A stretch of DNA of 64,000 nt from Bradyrhizobium sp. Ash2021 (GTDB taxonomy: Bacteria; Pseudomonadota; Alphaproteobacteria; Rhizobiales; Xanthobacteraceae): NCBI RefSeq assembly GCF_031202265.1, contig NZ_CP100604.1:1718501-1782500 (forward strand), given 5' to 3'. Below are positions 9,175 to 16,838 of the stretch, in pieces (position 1 is the stretch's first letter; the number at the start of each line of letters is the position of its first letter). The translations under genes and the position numbers were made by a program. Under the pieces are notes generated by a model. The model saw only the letters and a list, made by a program, of their open reading frames with translations, had not been told where the DNA came from and searched no databases.

Positions 9175-9606
9175 TCAGTTGCCGTCGCGTGCTCCCCGAC
9201 GGGACTCAGCGATGTTGGTGGAGAGCGTTCCGATTTCGATCCTATCGAACATCCGCGCGCGGAAAATATCTACGGCGCGAACGCTCAGCGAGTAGTCGCG
9301 CGCTATCTCCGCGACCGTCGATCCCTTGCTCAATTCTCGCAAAATGTTCCGTTCTCGAGGGCTCAACACATAAGAACCTGGCGGTTCCGTTGGAGCGTCC
9401 GTTAGCTCTGACAGCGGAATAAGGGAAATCAAGTTCTCGGATGCGTCGTGGACTTCGATCACGTAACCGCCCCACTCGGTATCTCCGAGCAGTTCGTTGC
9501 GGATGGCCTCTGCCCGTTGCAACGCTTGCGCTGCACCGGCGAATTCGTCTCCATGGCTATCAGCATAGACGATGTCGCCTCTGACCACGTCGAAAAAAAA
9601 TCGCAA
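9175..9606 (-). CDS. DUF6894 domain fused to a LuxR-type helix-turn-helix
   Basis: Probable small DNA-binding regulator. A TTG start at 9606 is preceded by AGGAGAG and gives 143 aa beginning LRFFFDVVRGD, which matches the usual start of DUF6894 proteins (short xRFYFDV-type domains common in rhizobia). An ATG at 9678 is open in frame but would overlap the upstream gene and run through a strong hairpin. The C-terminal half is a GerE/LuxR DNA-binding domain: LSPRERNILRELSKGSTVAE followed by IARDYSLSVRAVDIFRARMF. DUF6894 is usually stand-alone, so the fusion is unusual. It follows the substrate-binding protein gene by 58 bp and may be co-transcribed with it. Function unknown. Confidence 0.75.
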   Translation of the reverse strand: MRFFFDVVRGDIVYADSHGDEFAGAAQALQRAEAIRNELLGDTEWGGYVIEVHDASENLISLIPLSELTDAPTEPPGSYVLSPRERNILRELSKGSTVAEIARDYSLSVRAVDIFRARMFDRIEIGTLSTNIAESRRGARDGN

Positions 9607-9623
9607 GACCGCTCTCCTGATTG

Positions 9624-9649
9624 AGCGGGACCCAACAGCGGGTCCCGCT
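9624..9649. terminator. Strong intercistronic hairpin
   Basis: AGCGGGACCC-AACAGC-GGGTCCCGCT: a perfect 10-bp stem between the stop of the substrate-binding protein (9665) and the TTG start of the LuxR-type gene (9606). No T-run follows on either strand. It could partly terminate transcription or protect the 3' end of the periplasmic-protein message, a common arrangement for binding-protein genes. Confidence 0.5.
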
Positions 9650-9664
9650 ACAGCTTCTACAGTA

Positions 9665-10885
9665 TCATTGCGGGCCAACGTACGGACATCCGCCTTCCTT
9701 CAAAGGTCGAAATGCTTCTTCCCCCGGAATCGTGCGGACCAACCTGTAGTAATCGAACGGTTCCTTGGACTCGGATGGCGCTTTTACCTGAAACACGTAC
9801 ATATCGCGCATGACCCGTCCGTCCTCTCGTATCCGTGCTCCTTTGGTGTAGAAGTCGTCGATCGGCATCCGCTTCATTTCCGCTACGACGGCCTTCGCCT
9901 CGTCTGTGCCTGCATTCTTTACCGCCTTGAGATAGTGCAGTACCGAGCCGTAGACGCCTGCTTGGATCATGTTAGGCACCATGCCCTGGCGGAGCTTCAT
10001 GAAGCGTTCGCTCCAAGCTCGCGTTTCTGCGTTCAAATTCCAATAGAAGGCTTCCGTCGTGACAAGACCTTGGGCGAGTGTGAGACCCAGGGAATTGACA
10101 TCGTTTATATTAACGAGAATGCTCGCCAACTTCTGACCAGATTGCGTAATTCCGAACTCGGATGCCTGCTTGATCGCATTGATAGTATCGGCGCCGGCAT
10201 TCCCAAGGCCGATCACTTTCGCATTAGAAGATTTGGCTTGGAGCAGGAAGGACGCGAAATCGCTGGTTCCCAATGGATGGCGGGCGACGCCGACGACCTT
10301 TCCGCCACTGGCTTCAACAAAGGAACGCAAATCTCGTTCGATCGAATGGCCGAATGCGTAGTCGGCTATGAGCAAAAACCAACTGTCTGCTCCCTCTTTA
10401 ACCAGTGCCGATGCGCCTTTCGCCAACGCGTAGGTATCGAACGTCCACGCGATTGCATTCGGGGAACATGCCTTTCCGGTTAGATCGGAAGAGCCGGAAC
10501 CTGAATTCAAGAATACCCGGTTTTTTGTTCGAGTCAGTTCTTGGATCGCGAACCCCACGGATGAGGTGGGCACGTCTGCAATCGCGTCAACGCCTTGGCG
10601 ATCGATCCATTTTCGCGCGATCGACGAGCCGACGTCCGCTTTGTTTTGATGATCGGCAAATATAATCTCGATAGGTTTGCCGAGGACGGTCCCCCCAAAG
10701 TCTTCGACGGCCATCTGCGCAGCAATGACTGATCCCCGGCCTGTAATGTCAGAATAAACGCCGGATTGGTCGTTCAGCACGCCGATGCGGACCACGTTGT
10801 CTGAGATCTGGGCCAGAGCCGACGCGCATCCGCCCAATACTCCACTTAGCACTGTCAAAATTCCGATGAATCTGTCGATCCTCAT
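9665..10885 (-). CDS. ABC transporter substrate-binding protein (LivK/HAAT type)
   Basis: Periplasmic solute receptor for a Liv-type importer, 406 aa from the ATG at 10885, which has a GGGGGAG ribosome site; the frame runs upstream without support. N-terminal signal MRIDRFIGILTVLSGVLGG followed by CASALAQ could be cut by signal peptidase I or act as a lipobox. The mature protein starts VRIGVLNDQSGVYSDITGRG, the type-I periplasmic fold typical of this family, and contains ADHQNKADVGSSIARKWID. It probably serves the transporter whose ATPases lie at 236-1784, since both loci carry the same operator. It lies 88 bp downstream of the PECR-like reductase gene. Confidence 0.92.
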   Translation of the reverse strand: MRIDRFIGILTVLSGVLGGCASALAQISDNVVRIGVLNDQSGVYSDITGRGSVIAAQMAVEDFGGTVLGKPIEIIFADHQNKADVGSSIARKWIDRQGVDAIADVPTSSVGFAIQELTRTKNRVFLNSGSGSSDLTGKACSPNAIAWTFDTYALAKGASALVKEGADSWFLLIADYAFGHSIERDLRSFVEASGGKVVGVARHPLGTSDFASFLLQAKSSNAKVIGLGNAGADTINAIKQASEFGITQSGQKLASILVNINDVNSLGLTLAQGLVTTEAFYWNLNAETRAWSERFMKLRQGMVPNMIQAGVYGSVLHYLKAVKNAGTDEAKAVVAEMKRMPIDDFYTKGARIREDGRVMRDMYVFQVKAPSESKEPFDYYRLVRTIPGEEAFRPLKEGGCPYVGPQ

Positions 10886-10973
10886 TCGTCTCTCCCCCTG
10901 CATGCATGATAGCCGTGGATCCGGCCGCCGCTGACGCCGGTTGGGCAGCGCGGCGGCCAGAAACCGCTCGGCG

Positions 10974-11852
10974 TCAGGCCGCGTCGAAGTAGGCGGGTTT
11001 GCCTGCGATCCAGAATTCACCCCATAGCCGGCCACCGCCGTCGACGTTCAACGTTTCGCCTGTAATGAATTTGCCGGAAGGTGCCGCCAGGTAGACCATT
11101 GCTTCGGCGACGTCCCAACCCTCGCCGCGTCTCAACATCGGGTTCGAGCGGTTGAGCATGTCGAGGGCCGCAGGCGGATAATTGTTGAGACCTTCCGTCT
11201 CGATGCCGCCCGGCGCGACGCAATTGACCCGGATGTGGAACGGCGCCCATTCGACAGCGACGGTGCGCGTGAGCGCAGCAACGCCCGCTCTAGCGGCACA
11301 CGTGTGCGCAACACCCGGCTGTCCCCGATCGACGACGGTTATTATGTTGACGATCGAACCCGGCCGGGAACTGTCTCGCCAGTGGCGGCCAGCCGCCTGC
11401 ATCATGTTCCAGGTGCCGGTGAGATTGGTTTCGATGACGGCATTCCAGCCTTTGGCGGCGAAGTCGATCGCGGGCTGCGGAAACTGTCCGCCGGCGTTGT
11501 TCACCAACACGTCGATGCCGCCGTGTTCGCTGAAGAGCTTGTCCATGAGCGCCGCAGGCTCGTCCGGATTTCTGATATTGCAAGCGAACGTTTCGACCTT
11601 AAGTCCCGACGAGCGCATCGGCGCGGCGGTGAGTTCAAGGCGCTCGGGCTTCCGGCCGCAAATCACAACTGTCGCGCCGAGGCGGCCACACAGCCACGCC
11701 ATGGTTCTTCCGATACCGGACCCACCACCCGAAATCAGGATCGTTTTACCGGCCAGCAGATCGTTGCGGTAAACGCTCTCGCGCTTCGCGAGCTGTTCAT
11801 CGGTCATTCCATAGACTTGCTTTGAATCCGGCGTGTCGGTGGCTTTGTTCAT
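10974..11852 (-). CDS. Short-chain dehydrogenase, PECR/DECR-like enoyl-CoA reductase
   Basis: Likely reduces an enoyl-CoA or dienoyl-CoA with NADPH. 292 aa. The Rossmann motif is ILISGGGSGIGRT and the NNAG motif is VLVNNAGGQFPQP. The usual YxxxK of SDRs is replaced: the region reads HTCAARAGVAALTRTVAVEW, matching the pattern of peroxisomal trans-2-enoyl-CoA reductase (PECR) and 2,4-dienoyl-CoA reductases, not a broken active site. The C-terminus has NCVAPGGIETEG and FITGETLNVDGGG. It is divergent from the enoyl-CoA hydratase at 12059, with a candidate operator between them. The preceding residues (MNKATDTPDSK...) are an unconserved tail. Confidence 0.9.
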   Translation of the reverse strand: MNKATDTPDSKQVYGMTDEQLAKRESVYRNDLLAGKTILISGGGSGIGRTMAWLCGRLGATVVICGRKPERLELTAAPMRSSGLKVETFACNIRNPDEPAALMDKLFSEHGGIDVLVNNAGGQFPQPAIDFAAKGWNAVIETNLTGTWNMMQAAGRHWRDSSRPGSIVNIITVVDRGQPGVAHTCAARAGVAALTRTVAVEWAPFHIRVNCVAPGGIETEGLNNYPPAALDMLNRSNPMLRRGEGWDVAEAMVYLAAPSGKFITGETLNVDGGGRLWGEFWIAGKPAYFDAA

Positions 11853-11907
11853 CTAAGTTGCTCCTTCAAGGGTGGGACGGATGAAGAGAGCTTCGCTCAA
11901 ACTAAGA

Positions 11908-11925
11908 TTTGACTCAAGGGTAAAA
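11908..11925. promoter_or_regulatory. Putative TetR operator 4 (reductase / hydratase intergenic)
   Basis: TTTGACT-CAAG-GGTAAAA, identical to operator 1 in 17 of 18 positions. It lies between the divergent PECR-like reductase and the enoyl-CoA hydratase. TTGACT at 11909-11914 could also act as a -35 element for the plus-strand gene. Confidence 0.55.
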
Positions 11926-12058
11926 ATACTGTCTTGTCGTCAAAGACGCGCGGGTACTACGCTCGAGCGACATTTACGAAATGACGGCATTGCCCGCGCG
12001 CCTAGCGCGGTTGCCGAGTGGCTGATTTTTGCGTCGGCCGGAGCGAAGAGGAGCGACT

Positions 12059-12823
12059 ATGAGACTGGGCAGCGTGAATTACGAAATCCGGGGTAAGGTC
12101 GCGATTCTAACCATGGATGAACCCAAGAAGCTGAACGCGTTGAGCGCGGGAATAAGAGCAGGACTTCTCGAGGGTCTTGCGAAGGTCGATGCCGACGATG
12201 CAGTTCGGGTGGCAATCATCACCGGTAGTGGAGAAAAGGCGTTCTGCGCGGGCGCAGATATTGGAGCGTTCGATTTCGATCCGGAAAAGGCACGTAACTT
12301 CATGGCAGAGACCTTCGAACTGCTGTCGGCGCCAGAGAAGTGCAAGAAGCCGGTGATTGCCGCCGTCAATGGCGTCGCTTTCGGCGGGGGCTTCGAGTTG
12401 GCGATAGCATCGGACTTCGTCATAGCGTCGGACCGAGCCAAGCTTGCCGTTCCCGAAATTAAGCTCGGATTGCTTCCGGCGTTTGCGATTGTTCGCCTAG
12501 CGGACATCGTTGGTCGCGCGAAAGCGAAGGAACTGAGTATCCTCGGCGAGCCGATCGGAGCGGAAGAAGCCCGTGCACTTGGTATCGTTCTCCGCGTCGC
12601 GCCGCATGAAAAGGTTCTCGATACGGCAGTCGAGTTTGCCAACCAAATCGCCGAAAGGCCAAGGCTATCCGTGCAAATGGCCAAGTCCTTCTATAATCGT
12701 GGCCTAGGTGGCGACGAAATGCGCCACACCCTCGACGGATTTCCATACCTGTTCATGCATCACGACGCTCGAGAAGGGATCGCCTCCTTCAAGGAAGGTC
12801 GTCAGCCCAAATTCAAGGAATAA
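12059..12823 (+). CDS. Enoyl-CoA hydratase/isomerase (crotonase family)
   Basis: Hydrates or isomerises an enoyl-CoA in a beta-oxidation-like route. 254 aa from the ATG at 12059, with AGAGGAG upstream. Crotonase features: the oxyanion-hole strands GEKAFCAGADIGAF and NGVAFGGGFELAIASDFVIA, and the EIKLGLLPAF region. The second catalytic glutamate position falls in the EIKLG stretch; the first (GG.E in classic crotonases) is GGGFELA, so hydratase activity is plausible. Divergent from the PECR-like gene and probably under the same repressor. Confidence 0.93.
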   Translation: MRLGSVNYEIRGKVAILTMDEPKKLNALSAGIRAGLLEGLAKVDADDAVRVAIITGSGEKAFCAGADIGAFDFDPEKARNFMAETFELLSAPEKCKKPVIAAVNGVAFGGGFELAIASDFVIASDRAKLAVPEIKLGLLPAFAIVRLADIVGRAKAKELSILGEPIGAEEARALGIVLRVAPHEKVLDTAVEFANQIAERPRLSVQMAKSFYNRGLGGDEMRHTLDGFPYLFMHHDAREGIASFKEGRQPKFKE

Positions 12824-12881
12824 GCGCCCCACGGTGGGCCGCGCGCTCGGTGGCAAACCCAGCAAGAGGAACTCGACACCG

Positions 12882-13115
12882 ATGGCGCCCCCTAGGATTC
12901 CTGAGCGATACGGTCATTTCGTGTTCGCCGTTCTCCAGGCCGGCGTAACGACTTGCATAACGGCGGCCGTTTCCTCCAGGTCGAGCTTGGGCGATCCGTC
13001 GTTCGGAAAGGTATGGGTCGGTTCTTGGTTACTGTCTTGGGCTCTAATGGTTCCGATCGTCTTGATGGCTGCTGATCCCATCAAGAAATTGGTCCGCTCT
13101 ATCATGGGCGGCTGA
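12882..13115 (+). CDS. DUF2798 small membrane protein
   Basis: 77-aa protein starting MAPPRIPERYGHFVFAVLQA, with two predicted membrane helices (VFAVLQAGVTTCITAAV and VGSWLLSWALMVPIVLMAA). This matches the DUF2798 family of two-helix inner-membrane proteins of unknown function. An AGAGGA site lies 11 bp upstream of the ATG. It lies 58 bp after the enoyl-CoA hydratase gene, and a strong terminator follows at 13252. Confidence 0.8.
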   Translation: MAPPRIPERYGHFVFAVLQAGVTTCITAAVSSRSSLGDPSFGKVWVGSWLLSWALMVPIVLMAADPIKKLVRSIMGG

Positions 13116-13173
13116 GATAGCTCCGGCCACGAACTCGAGCGCATGGCGTTTCGAGAATGGTCAGGGGCGTGTC

Positions 13174-13193
13174 GTTCGAGCGGGAGCTCGAAC
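13174..13193. other. Perfect hairpin, possible operator or attenuator
   Basis: GTTCGAGC-GGGA-GCTCGAAC: an 8-bp perfect stem with a 4-base loop in the gene-free stretch 13116-13480. No T-run follows. It may be part of the termination region for the DUF2798 transcript. Apart from this and the terminator at 13252, I see nothing recognisable in the stretch. Confidence 0.35.
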
Positions 13194-13251
13194 GCAATGC
13201 TGTCTCATGGCCGCAGTTGTGCCGCGTAAGCCGCGTTTCCTCCCTAGACTT

Positions 13252-13282
13252 CCCGGTGGTCGATCGACCACCGGGCTTTTTT
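13252..13282 (+). terminator. Rho-independent terminator
   Basis: Perfect 24-base palindrome starting CCCGGTGGTCGA at 13252, followed by CTTTTTT (13276-13282). It ends plus-strand transcription of the DUF2798 gene and probably of the hydratase before it. It is the best intrinsic terminator in the window. Confidence 0.85.
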
Positions 13283-13498
13283 CTAGGTAGCACCGCCGTC
13301 GGACTTCGGTGGGAGAGACGGGCCTCAGACCTCGCGGGCGGACGCTAAGGCTGGTGAAGATACTGTATCCTCGCGCTACCGTTGCCTTGTCCGCCGGCAT
13401 GCCGCCAGATGCGTCAGCGTGCACAGCCGCTACTGCCCAGACGTTCGCCACGCAAGGCCCGAAATCATAACTGACTCGCGCTCCCGCGCCCTGGGTCG

Positions 13499-13812
13499 GC
13501 TTGGCCGCACGCACATGGACCGGAGCCTACGGAGTTCGCCGGCGTGGGCGGTTGGCAGCGCGGTCTGTCGGCGGTGGTCGCGGTCGGATTACGCCCTTGC
13601 TCCGGCGCGATCATCGTATTGATCTTCGCGTTGGCGCAGGATCTGTTCTGGACCGGGGCCGGCTCAACGCTGGCCATGGGATTGGGAACGGCAGTTACCG
13701 TGGCCGCTATCGCACCTCTTGTGGTTGGTGCACGGCGGACGGCAAGCCGTATCGCGAAGGCGCGCTCCGGCATAGGCATGCTCATCATGCGGGCGGTTGA
13801 AATCGGCGCGGC
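13499..13812 (+). pseudogene. Nickel/cobalt transporter (NicO/RcnA family), C-terminal remnant
   Basis: The frame reads AWPHAHGPEPTEFAGVGGWQ followed by RGLSAVVAVGLRPCSGAIIV and LIFALAQDLFWTGAGSTLAM. The HAHGP and RPCSGAIIVL patterns are typical of NicO metal-efflux proteins. The N-terminal two thirds are missing, and the frame loses similarity after about 13812, where the next gene's homology begins. It is thus a fragment left at the edge of the LysR module and not a functional pump. Confidence 0.7.
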
Positions 13813-14225
13813 GATTCGGGAGCCGAGATCGCGCAGTTGTCGAAAAGCCCAGCCACGACGGCAAGAGAACAGCGCTCGTACTCGTGGAAGATCGCGTCGG
13901 CCACTACCCGGAATTTCGGGAGTTTTTCATTCGGCGCTTCTCGCTCGATACTGGTAGCCTGTCGCGGCCGGGTTATGTTCGCGCGCCTTCCGGGATGATC
14001 TACTCGCTCGTGTTCGTTGGTCGCAGCGGTGAGCATTTTCCCGACGGAATCGAAATCTACGCGCTCGCCGACGCATTGGAGCCCTTGAACGAGAAAGACA
14101 TCGATACCGACCTCTGGGCGCTCCTGAGGTGGATGATCGATGGCATTGGCGGTGATTGGAGGGTGGAGGATCTCGACGCAACCGGCCGCTTGTACCAGCT
14201 CCCATTTTTGTCCCAACAGAGCTAA
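13797..14225 (+). CDS. Uncharacterised protein, copy A of a duplicated pair (5' end uncertain)
   Basis: 142 aa from a TTG at 13797 without a visible ribosome site. From about residue 13 (AVVEKPSHDGKRTALVLVED) it is clearly homologous to the 133-aa protein at 44504-44905: both share VRAPSGMIY, then FPDGIEIYAL and WRVEDLDATGRLYQL (WRIEDLDATGRLYQL in copy B). I do not recognise the family; it looks soluble and single-domain. In copy A the upstream hydrolase present at the other locus is missing and the start is replaced by NicO remnant sequence, so it may be untranslated. Convergent with the small membrane-protein gene at 14245. Confidence 0.55.
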   Translation: MKSARRFGSRDRAVVEKPSHDGKRTALVLVEDRVGHYPEFREFFIRRFSLDTGSLSRPGYVRAPSGMIYSLVFVGRSGEHFPDGIEIYALADALEPLNEKDIDTDLWALLRWMIDGIGGDWRVEDLDATGRLYQLPFLSQQS

Positions 14226-14244
14226 CTCATCCCAGGGCGCTGGC

Positions 14245-14478
14245 TCATCCCTTCCCGTGGAAGATGCAGAGCACAAATACCCCCAGATGCGGCGCGGCGA
14301 GCAGCATCAGCGTTGCAAAGGCGCTACCTGTCACAGCGTAGGTATAGAGCGCATCGGCAACGGTCAGGTTGAGCGTCCGTACCGCCCCGGCGACGATGCT
14401 TTTCGTGTGCCGCCGGGAGCGGAAAGCGGCTGACGCAGCCTCGGAGTGGTTGGCGTCAAATTCTCCATAGGGGATCAT
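14245..14478 (-). CDS. Small single-helix membrane protein, copy A
   Basis: 77-aa protein from the ATG at 14478 (MIPYGEFDANHSEAASAAFR), homologous to the 77-aa protein at 44257-44490. Both share a hydrophobic segment (ALYTYAVTGSAFATLMLLAA) followed by PHLGVFVLCIFHGKG, so both likely span the inner membrane once, with a conserved C-terminal CIFHG. I know no family. It is divergent from the LysR gene at 14605, with an ATTCC-N5-AGAAT site between them about 98 bp upstream of its start, a typical activation distance for LysR. Confidence 0.7.
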   Translation of the reverse strand: MIPYGEFDANHSEAASAAFRSRRHTKSIVAGAVRTLNLTVADALYTYAVTGSAFATLMLLAAPHLGVFVLCIFHGKG

Positions 14479-14575
14479 CGGTCGTCTCCGTCCTCGCCCA
14501 AGCGCCCGCTCGGGTCGTGCTAAGACATGGCCAATTTTCCGCTGCCGTGGCAGACAGGACTGGGCAATATCGCTC

Positions 14576-14590
14576 ATTCCCAGGAAGAAT
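14576..14590. promoter_or_regulatory. LysR-type palindrome 1 (small protein A / LysR A)
   Basis: ATTCC-CAGGA-AGAAT: one mismatch from the perfect ATTCC-N5-GGAAT found elsewhere. It lies 14 bp before the LysR A start codon and about 98 bp upstream of the divergent small-protein gene. Fits autoregulation plus divergent activation. Confidence 0.6.
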
Positions 14591-14604
14591 AGGGGAGAAT
14601 AACG

Positions 14605-15486
14605 ATGGATCGCCTGGCTTCGATGGAGACCTTCATCCGCGTGGTCGAGACGGGGTCTTTCTCCGGCGCCGCGCGGCAGCTTCGCGTCGGGCAACCTGCG
14701 GTCTCGAAGACGGTTGCCCAGCTTGAAAACTATTTGGGCGTCAAGCTGCTCACTCGTTCGACACGCGGGTTGACACCGACCGAGGCTGGACTCGGCTATT
14801 TCGAACGCGCCAAGCGCGCGATCGAGGAGGCCGACGAGGCGGAGCTCGCCGCGCGCGGCGCCGGCACCGGGCTGAAGGGACGGCTGCGCGTTTGCGCCGC
14901 CGTCACATTTGCTCGCATTCACCTCATTCCGCTGTTGCCGCAATTCCTCGCTCAACACCCGGACCTCAGCCTGGAAGTCGTGCTCGACGACCGCCAGATC
15001 GACCTCGTGCAGGAGGGTATCGATCTGGGGTTGCGGATGGGAAAAATGCCGGACTCGGCGCTGACAGTCCGCCGCATCGGTCGATGCAAGCGAATGGTAT
15101 TGGGTGCGCCTGGCTACTTCGAGCGCGCCGGCACCCCCGCGACGCCGGCCGATCTCAGCAAGCATCAGGCTGTCGTGTATCTGCAAGGCGAAGGCAGCGT
15201 GTGGTCGTTTCGGCGCGATAGTTCTGAAGCGGCGATCAAGGTTCAAAGCCGGTTGAAGGTGACCGCAGCCGAAGGCGTTAGAGCCGCAGTGCTTGCCCAT
15301 GCCGGGCTTACCATTGCATCCGAATGGATGTTCAGCCCGGAACTGCGCTCTGGCGCCGTGCATGCGGTACTGTCGGAATGGAGTCTTCCGCCTCTCGATC
15401 TCTGGGCGGTATTTCCGACCGGGCGAGCGGCGACCGCGAAAGCACGGGCTTTTGTCGATTTCTTCGAACGCAGCTTTAACCCATAA
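14605..15486 (+). CDS. LysR-family transcriptional regulator, copy A
   Basis: 293-aa regulator with the N-terminal winged HTH (METFIRVVETGSFSGAARQL and RVGQPAVSKTVAQLENYLGV) and the C-terminal periplasmic-binding-like effector domain (DLSLEVVLDDRQIDLVQEGI). It belongs to the PP-fold type whose members often sense aromatic or electrophilic compounds. It is nearly identical to copy B at 43272-44153. The palindrome at 14576-14590 next to its start suggests autoregulation. The two copies are the best candidates to bind the ATTCC-N5-GGAAT sites in front of the peroxiredoxin/OYE, thiolase, AraC and GST operons. Confidence 0.93.
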   Translation: MDRLASMETFIRVVETGSFSGAARQLRVGQPAVSKTVAQLENYLGVKLLTRSTRGLTPTEAGLGYFERAKRAIEEADEAELAARGAGTGLKGRLRVCAAVTFARIHLIPLLPQFLAQHPDLSLEVVLDDRQIDLVQEGIDLGLRMGKMPDSALTVRRIGRCKRMVLGAPGYFERAGTPATPADLSKHQAVVYLQGEGSVWSFRRDSSEAAIKVQSRLKVTAAEGVRAAVLAHAGLTIASEWMFSPELRSGAVHAVLSEWSLPPLDLWAVFPTGRAATAKARAFVDFFERSFNP

Positions 15487-15650
15487 TCGAAAACCGGGAT
15501 TAAATCGCGATGAATGCCCGTCCGCCGAATCGGCGAGACAAACGAGCATCTCTTCGATCCTACCTAGCATTCATTGTTTCGGAGCGCTGAGTAAAGTGAC
15601 CCCGTAAGCGGAGTTGCTCATGCTGAGCCCGCGAGAAGGAGTGTCACAGC

Positions 15651-15923
15651 ATGTCCACCTCGAACAAGAATCGCTCGACGAGCGTTGCCGCAGCCCTTGT
15701 TGCCGGCGTTGTCCTGTCCGGTCTACTTTCGCCTGCTGCAGCGTCCGATCAAAACAACCCAGCCGTTCTTTCCTCGCATTCGCCCTGGCCCGCGCCGATC
15801 GGTCATCGGCAACCTGGACGGGCGGACGTTCCCCAGAGCGAGGTTCTGTCGGCCTGGGAGCGCCAGCAACAGGATCTCGATGTCGAACTCGATCAAAAGC
15901 TGGTCATTTGCCGTGGCTGTTGA
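15651..15923 (+). CDS. Small secreted hypothetical protein
   Basis: 90-aa protein with a clear Sec signal: KNRSTS then VAAALVAGVVLSGLLSPAAA, with probable cleavage after AAAS or AAA. The mature part of about 60 residues ends DQKLVICRGC and has no motif I recognise. The ATG has AAGGAG 10 bp upstream. The gene ends just before the LysR-type palindrome at 15931, so it is upstream of the peroxiredoxin operon promoter, not in it. Proline-rich mature start. Confidence 0.6.
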   Translation: MSTSNKNRSTSVAAALVAGVVLSGLLSPAAASDQNNPAVLSSHSPWPAPIGHRQPGRADVPQSEVLSAWERQQQDLDVELDQKLVICRGC

Positions 15924-15929
15924 AGTCCT

Positions 15930-15946
15930 TATTCCCAGGCGGAATA
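15930..15946. promoter_or_regulatory. LysR-type palindrome 2 (peroxiredoxin/OYE operon A)
   Basis: Perfect TATTCC-CAGGC-GGAATA, 105 bp upstream of the peroxiredoxin start at 16051. The sequence GGAATA-N4-CTAGTC following the right half is conserved at the second peroxiredoxin operon (32542), which supports a shared promoter layout. Confidence 0.7.
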
Positions 15947-16050
15947 GGGTCTAGTCCAAGGGCCCCGCCACCCTCCATGCCGGTCTCCTTTAGGTTCTTT
16001 CGTGTGAGTTCGATCCATAGGCCCACGCGAAACCCAAAGGAGAACCGACC

Positions 16051-16725
16051 ATGTCACTGCAAGCCAAACTCGATGCTTTCAAAGCCGATTTCGAAGCCGG
16101 CAAGCCCCCATACAACGTTCCTCGCTCCGTGATCGAGACCATGCATCGCGCCACCGCCGAGCTGATCGCCTCCGGCGCCGCGAAGCGCGCCAAGAAAGCC
16201 GGCGACGTGGCTCCGTCCTTCTCGCTGAAGGATCCCGAAGGCAACATCGTCAGTTCGGATGAACTTTTGAAGAACGGCCCGCTCGTCGTCAGCTTCTATC
16301 GCGGCGTCTGGTGCCCCTACTGCAACATGGAATTGCAGGCGCTGGAGGCTGTCAAGCCAGCGTTCGACGAGTACGGCGCCTCGCTGCTCGCGATCTCGCC
16401 GCAGACCGCGCCGAACAGCCGCAAGTCGGTGCGTCAGAACAAGCTCTCCTTCCCGATTCTGTCGGATACGAAGGGCAAGGTCAGTGCCGCGTTTGGCCTG
16501 CGGTTCGATCTGCCCGACTATCTGACTGAGCTCTACAAGCACCTCAAGAACGATCTGCCCACGTTCAACGACGATCCGAGCTGGACCCTGCCGATGCCGG
16601 CCCGCTACGTGATCGGCCAGGACGGCACGATCCTCTACTCCGAAGTGAACCCTGATTACACGCATCGGCCCGAGCCGGAAGACATGATCCCGGTGCTGCA
16701 GCGGGCTGCCGCCGTCAAGGTCTGA
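16051..16725 (+). CDS. Peroxiredoxin-like protein (AhpC/TSA family), copy A
   Basis: Thiol peroxidase or disulfide reductase, 224 aa. The thioredoxin fold carries FYRGVWCPYCNMELQALE with Cys88 and Cys91; the CxxC arrangement resembles atypical, thioredoxin-like peroxiredoxins. The N-terminal 50 residues form a helical extension (MSLQAKLDAFKADFEAGKPP). No signal peptide, so cytoplasmic. AAAGGAG precedes the ATG. It is followed 113 bp later by an OYE flavoenzyme gene; the same pair in the same order is found inverted at 30569-32426. Likely role is removal of peroxides or quinone adducts alongside the OYE. Confidence 0.9.
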   Translation: MSLQAKLDAFKADFEAGKPPYNVPRSVIETMHRATAELIASGAAKRAKKAGDVAPSFSLKDPEGNIVSSDELLKNGPLVVSFYRGVWCPYCNMELQALEAVKPAFDEYGASLLAISPQTAPNSRKSVRQNKLSFPILSDTKGKVSAAFGLRFDLPDYLTELYKHLKNDLPTFNDDPSWTLPMPARYVIGQDGTILYSEVNPDYTHRPEPEDMIPVLQRAAAVKV

Positions 16726-16838
16726 TAGCGGAAAACAGGAAGCGCGATTGCGATCCCATCGCACTTCCCGAGAGGCGGCTGATGGGGCGCTGCGTCCAGC
16801 GACCATCGGCTGTCGTCATCAACCTGAAGGAGATAACC

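Larger units (their letters stand above)
13797..15486 (+). repeat. LysR module, copy A (inverted homolog at 43272-44905)
   Basis: Gene order here is uncharacterised protein (+), small membrane protein (-), LysR (+). The same three genes appear in exactly inverted order and orientation at 43272-44905. Protein identity is very high for LysR and lower for the other two, so this is an old duplication. Confidence 0.8.

Noticed and set aside
10974..11852. Broken SDR active site (no YxxxK)
   Set aside because: The HTxxARAG pattern is normal for the PECR/DECR subgroup, so this is not a defect.
13501..13800. 99-aa open frame overlapping the NicO remnant in another frame
   Set aside because: The NicO-like frame explains the sequence; the other frame is Arg-rich shadow.
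14245..15570. 441-aa antisense frame opposite LysR A
   Set aside because: It is the shadow of the LysR gene; only its last 77 codons (the small membrane protein) are supported, by a homolog at 44257.
16735..16775. Possible hairpin between peroxiredoxin A and OYE A
   Set aside because: Pairing is interrupted and there is no T-run; the two genes look co-transcribed.
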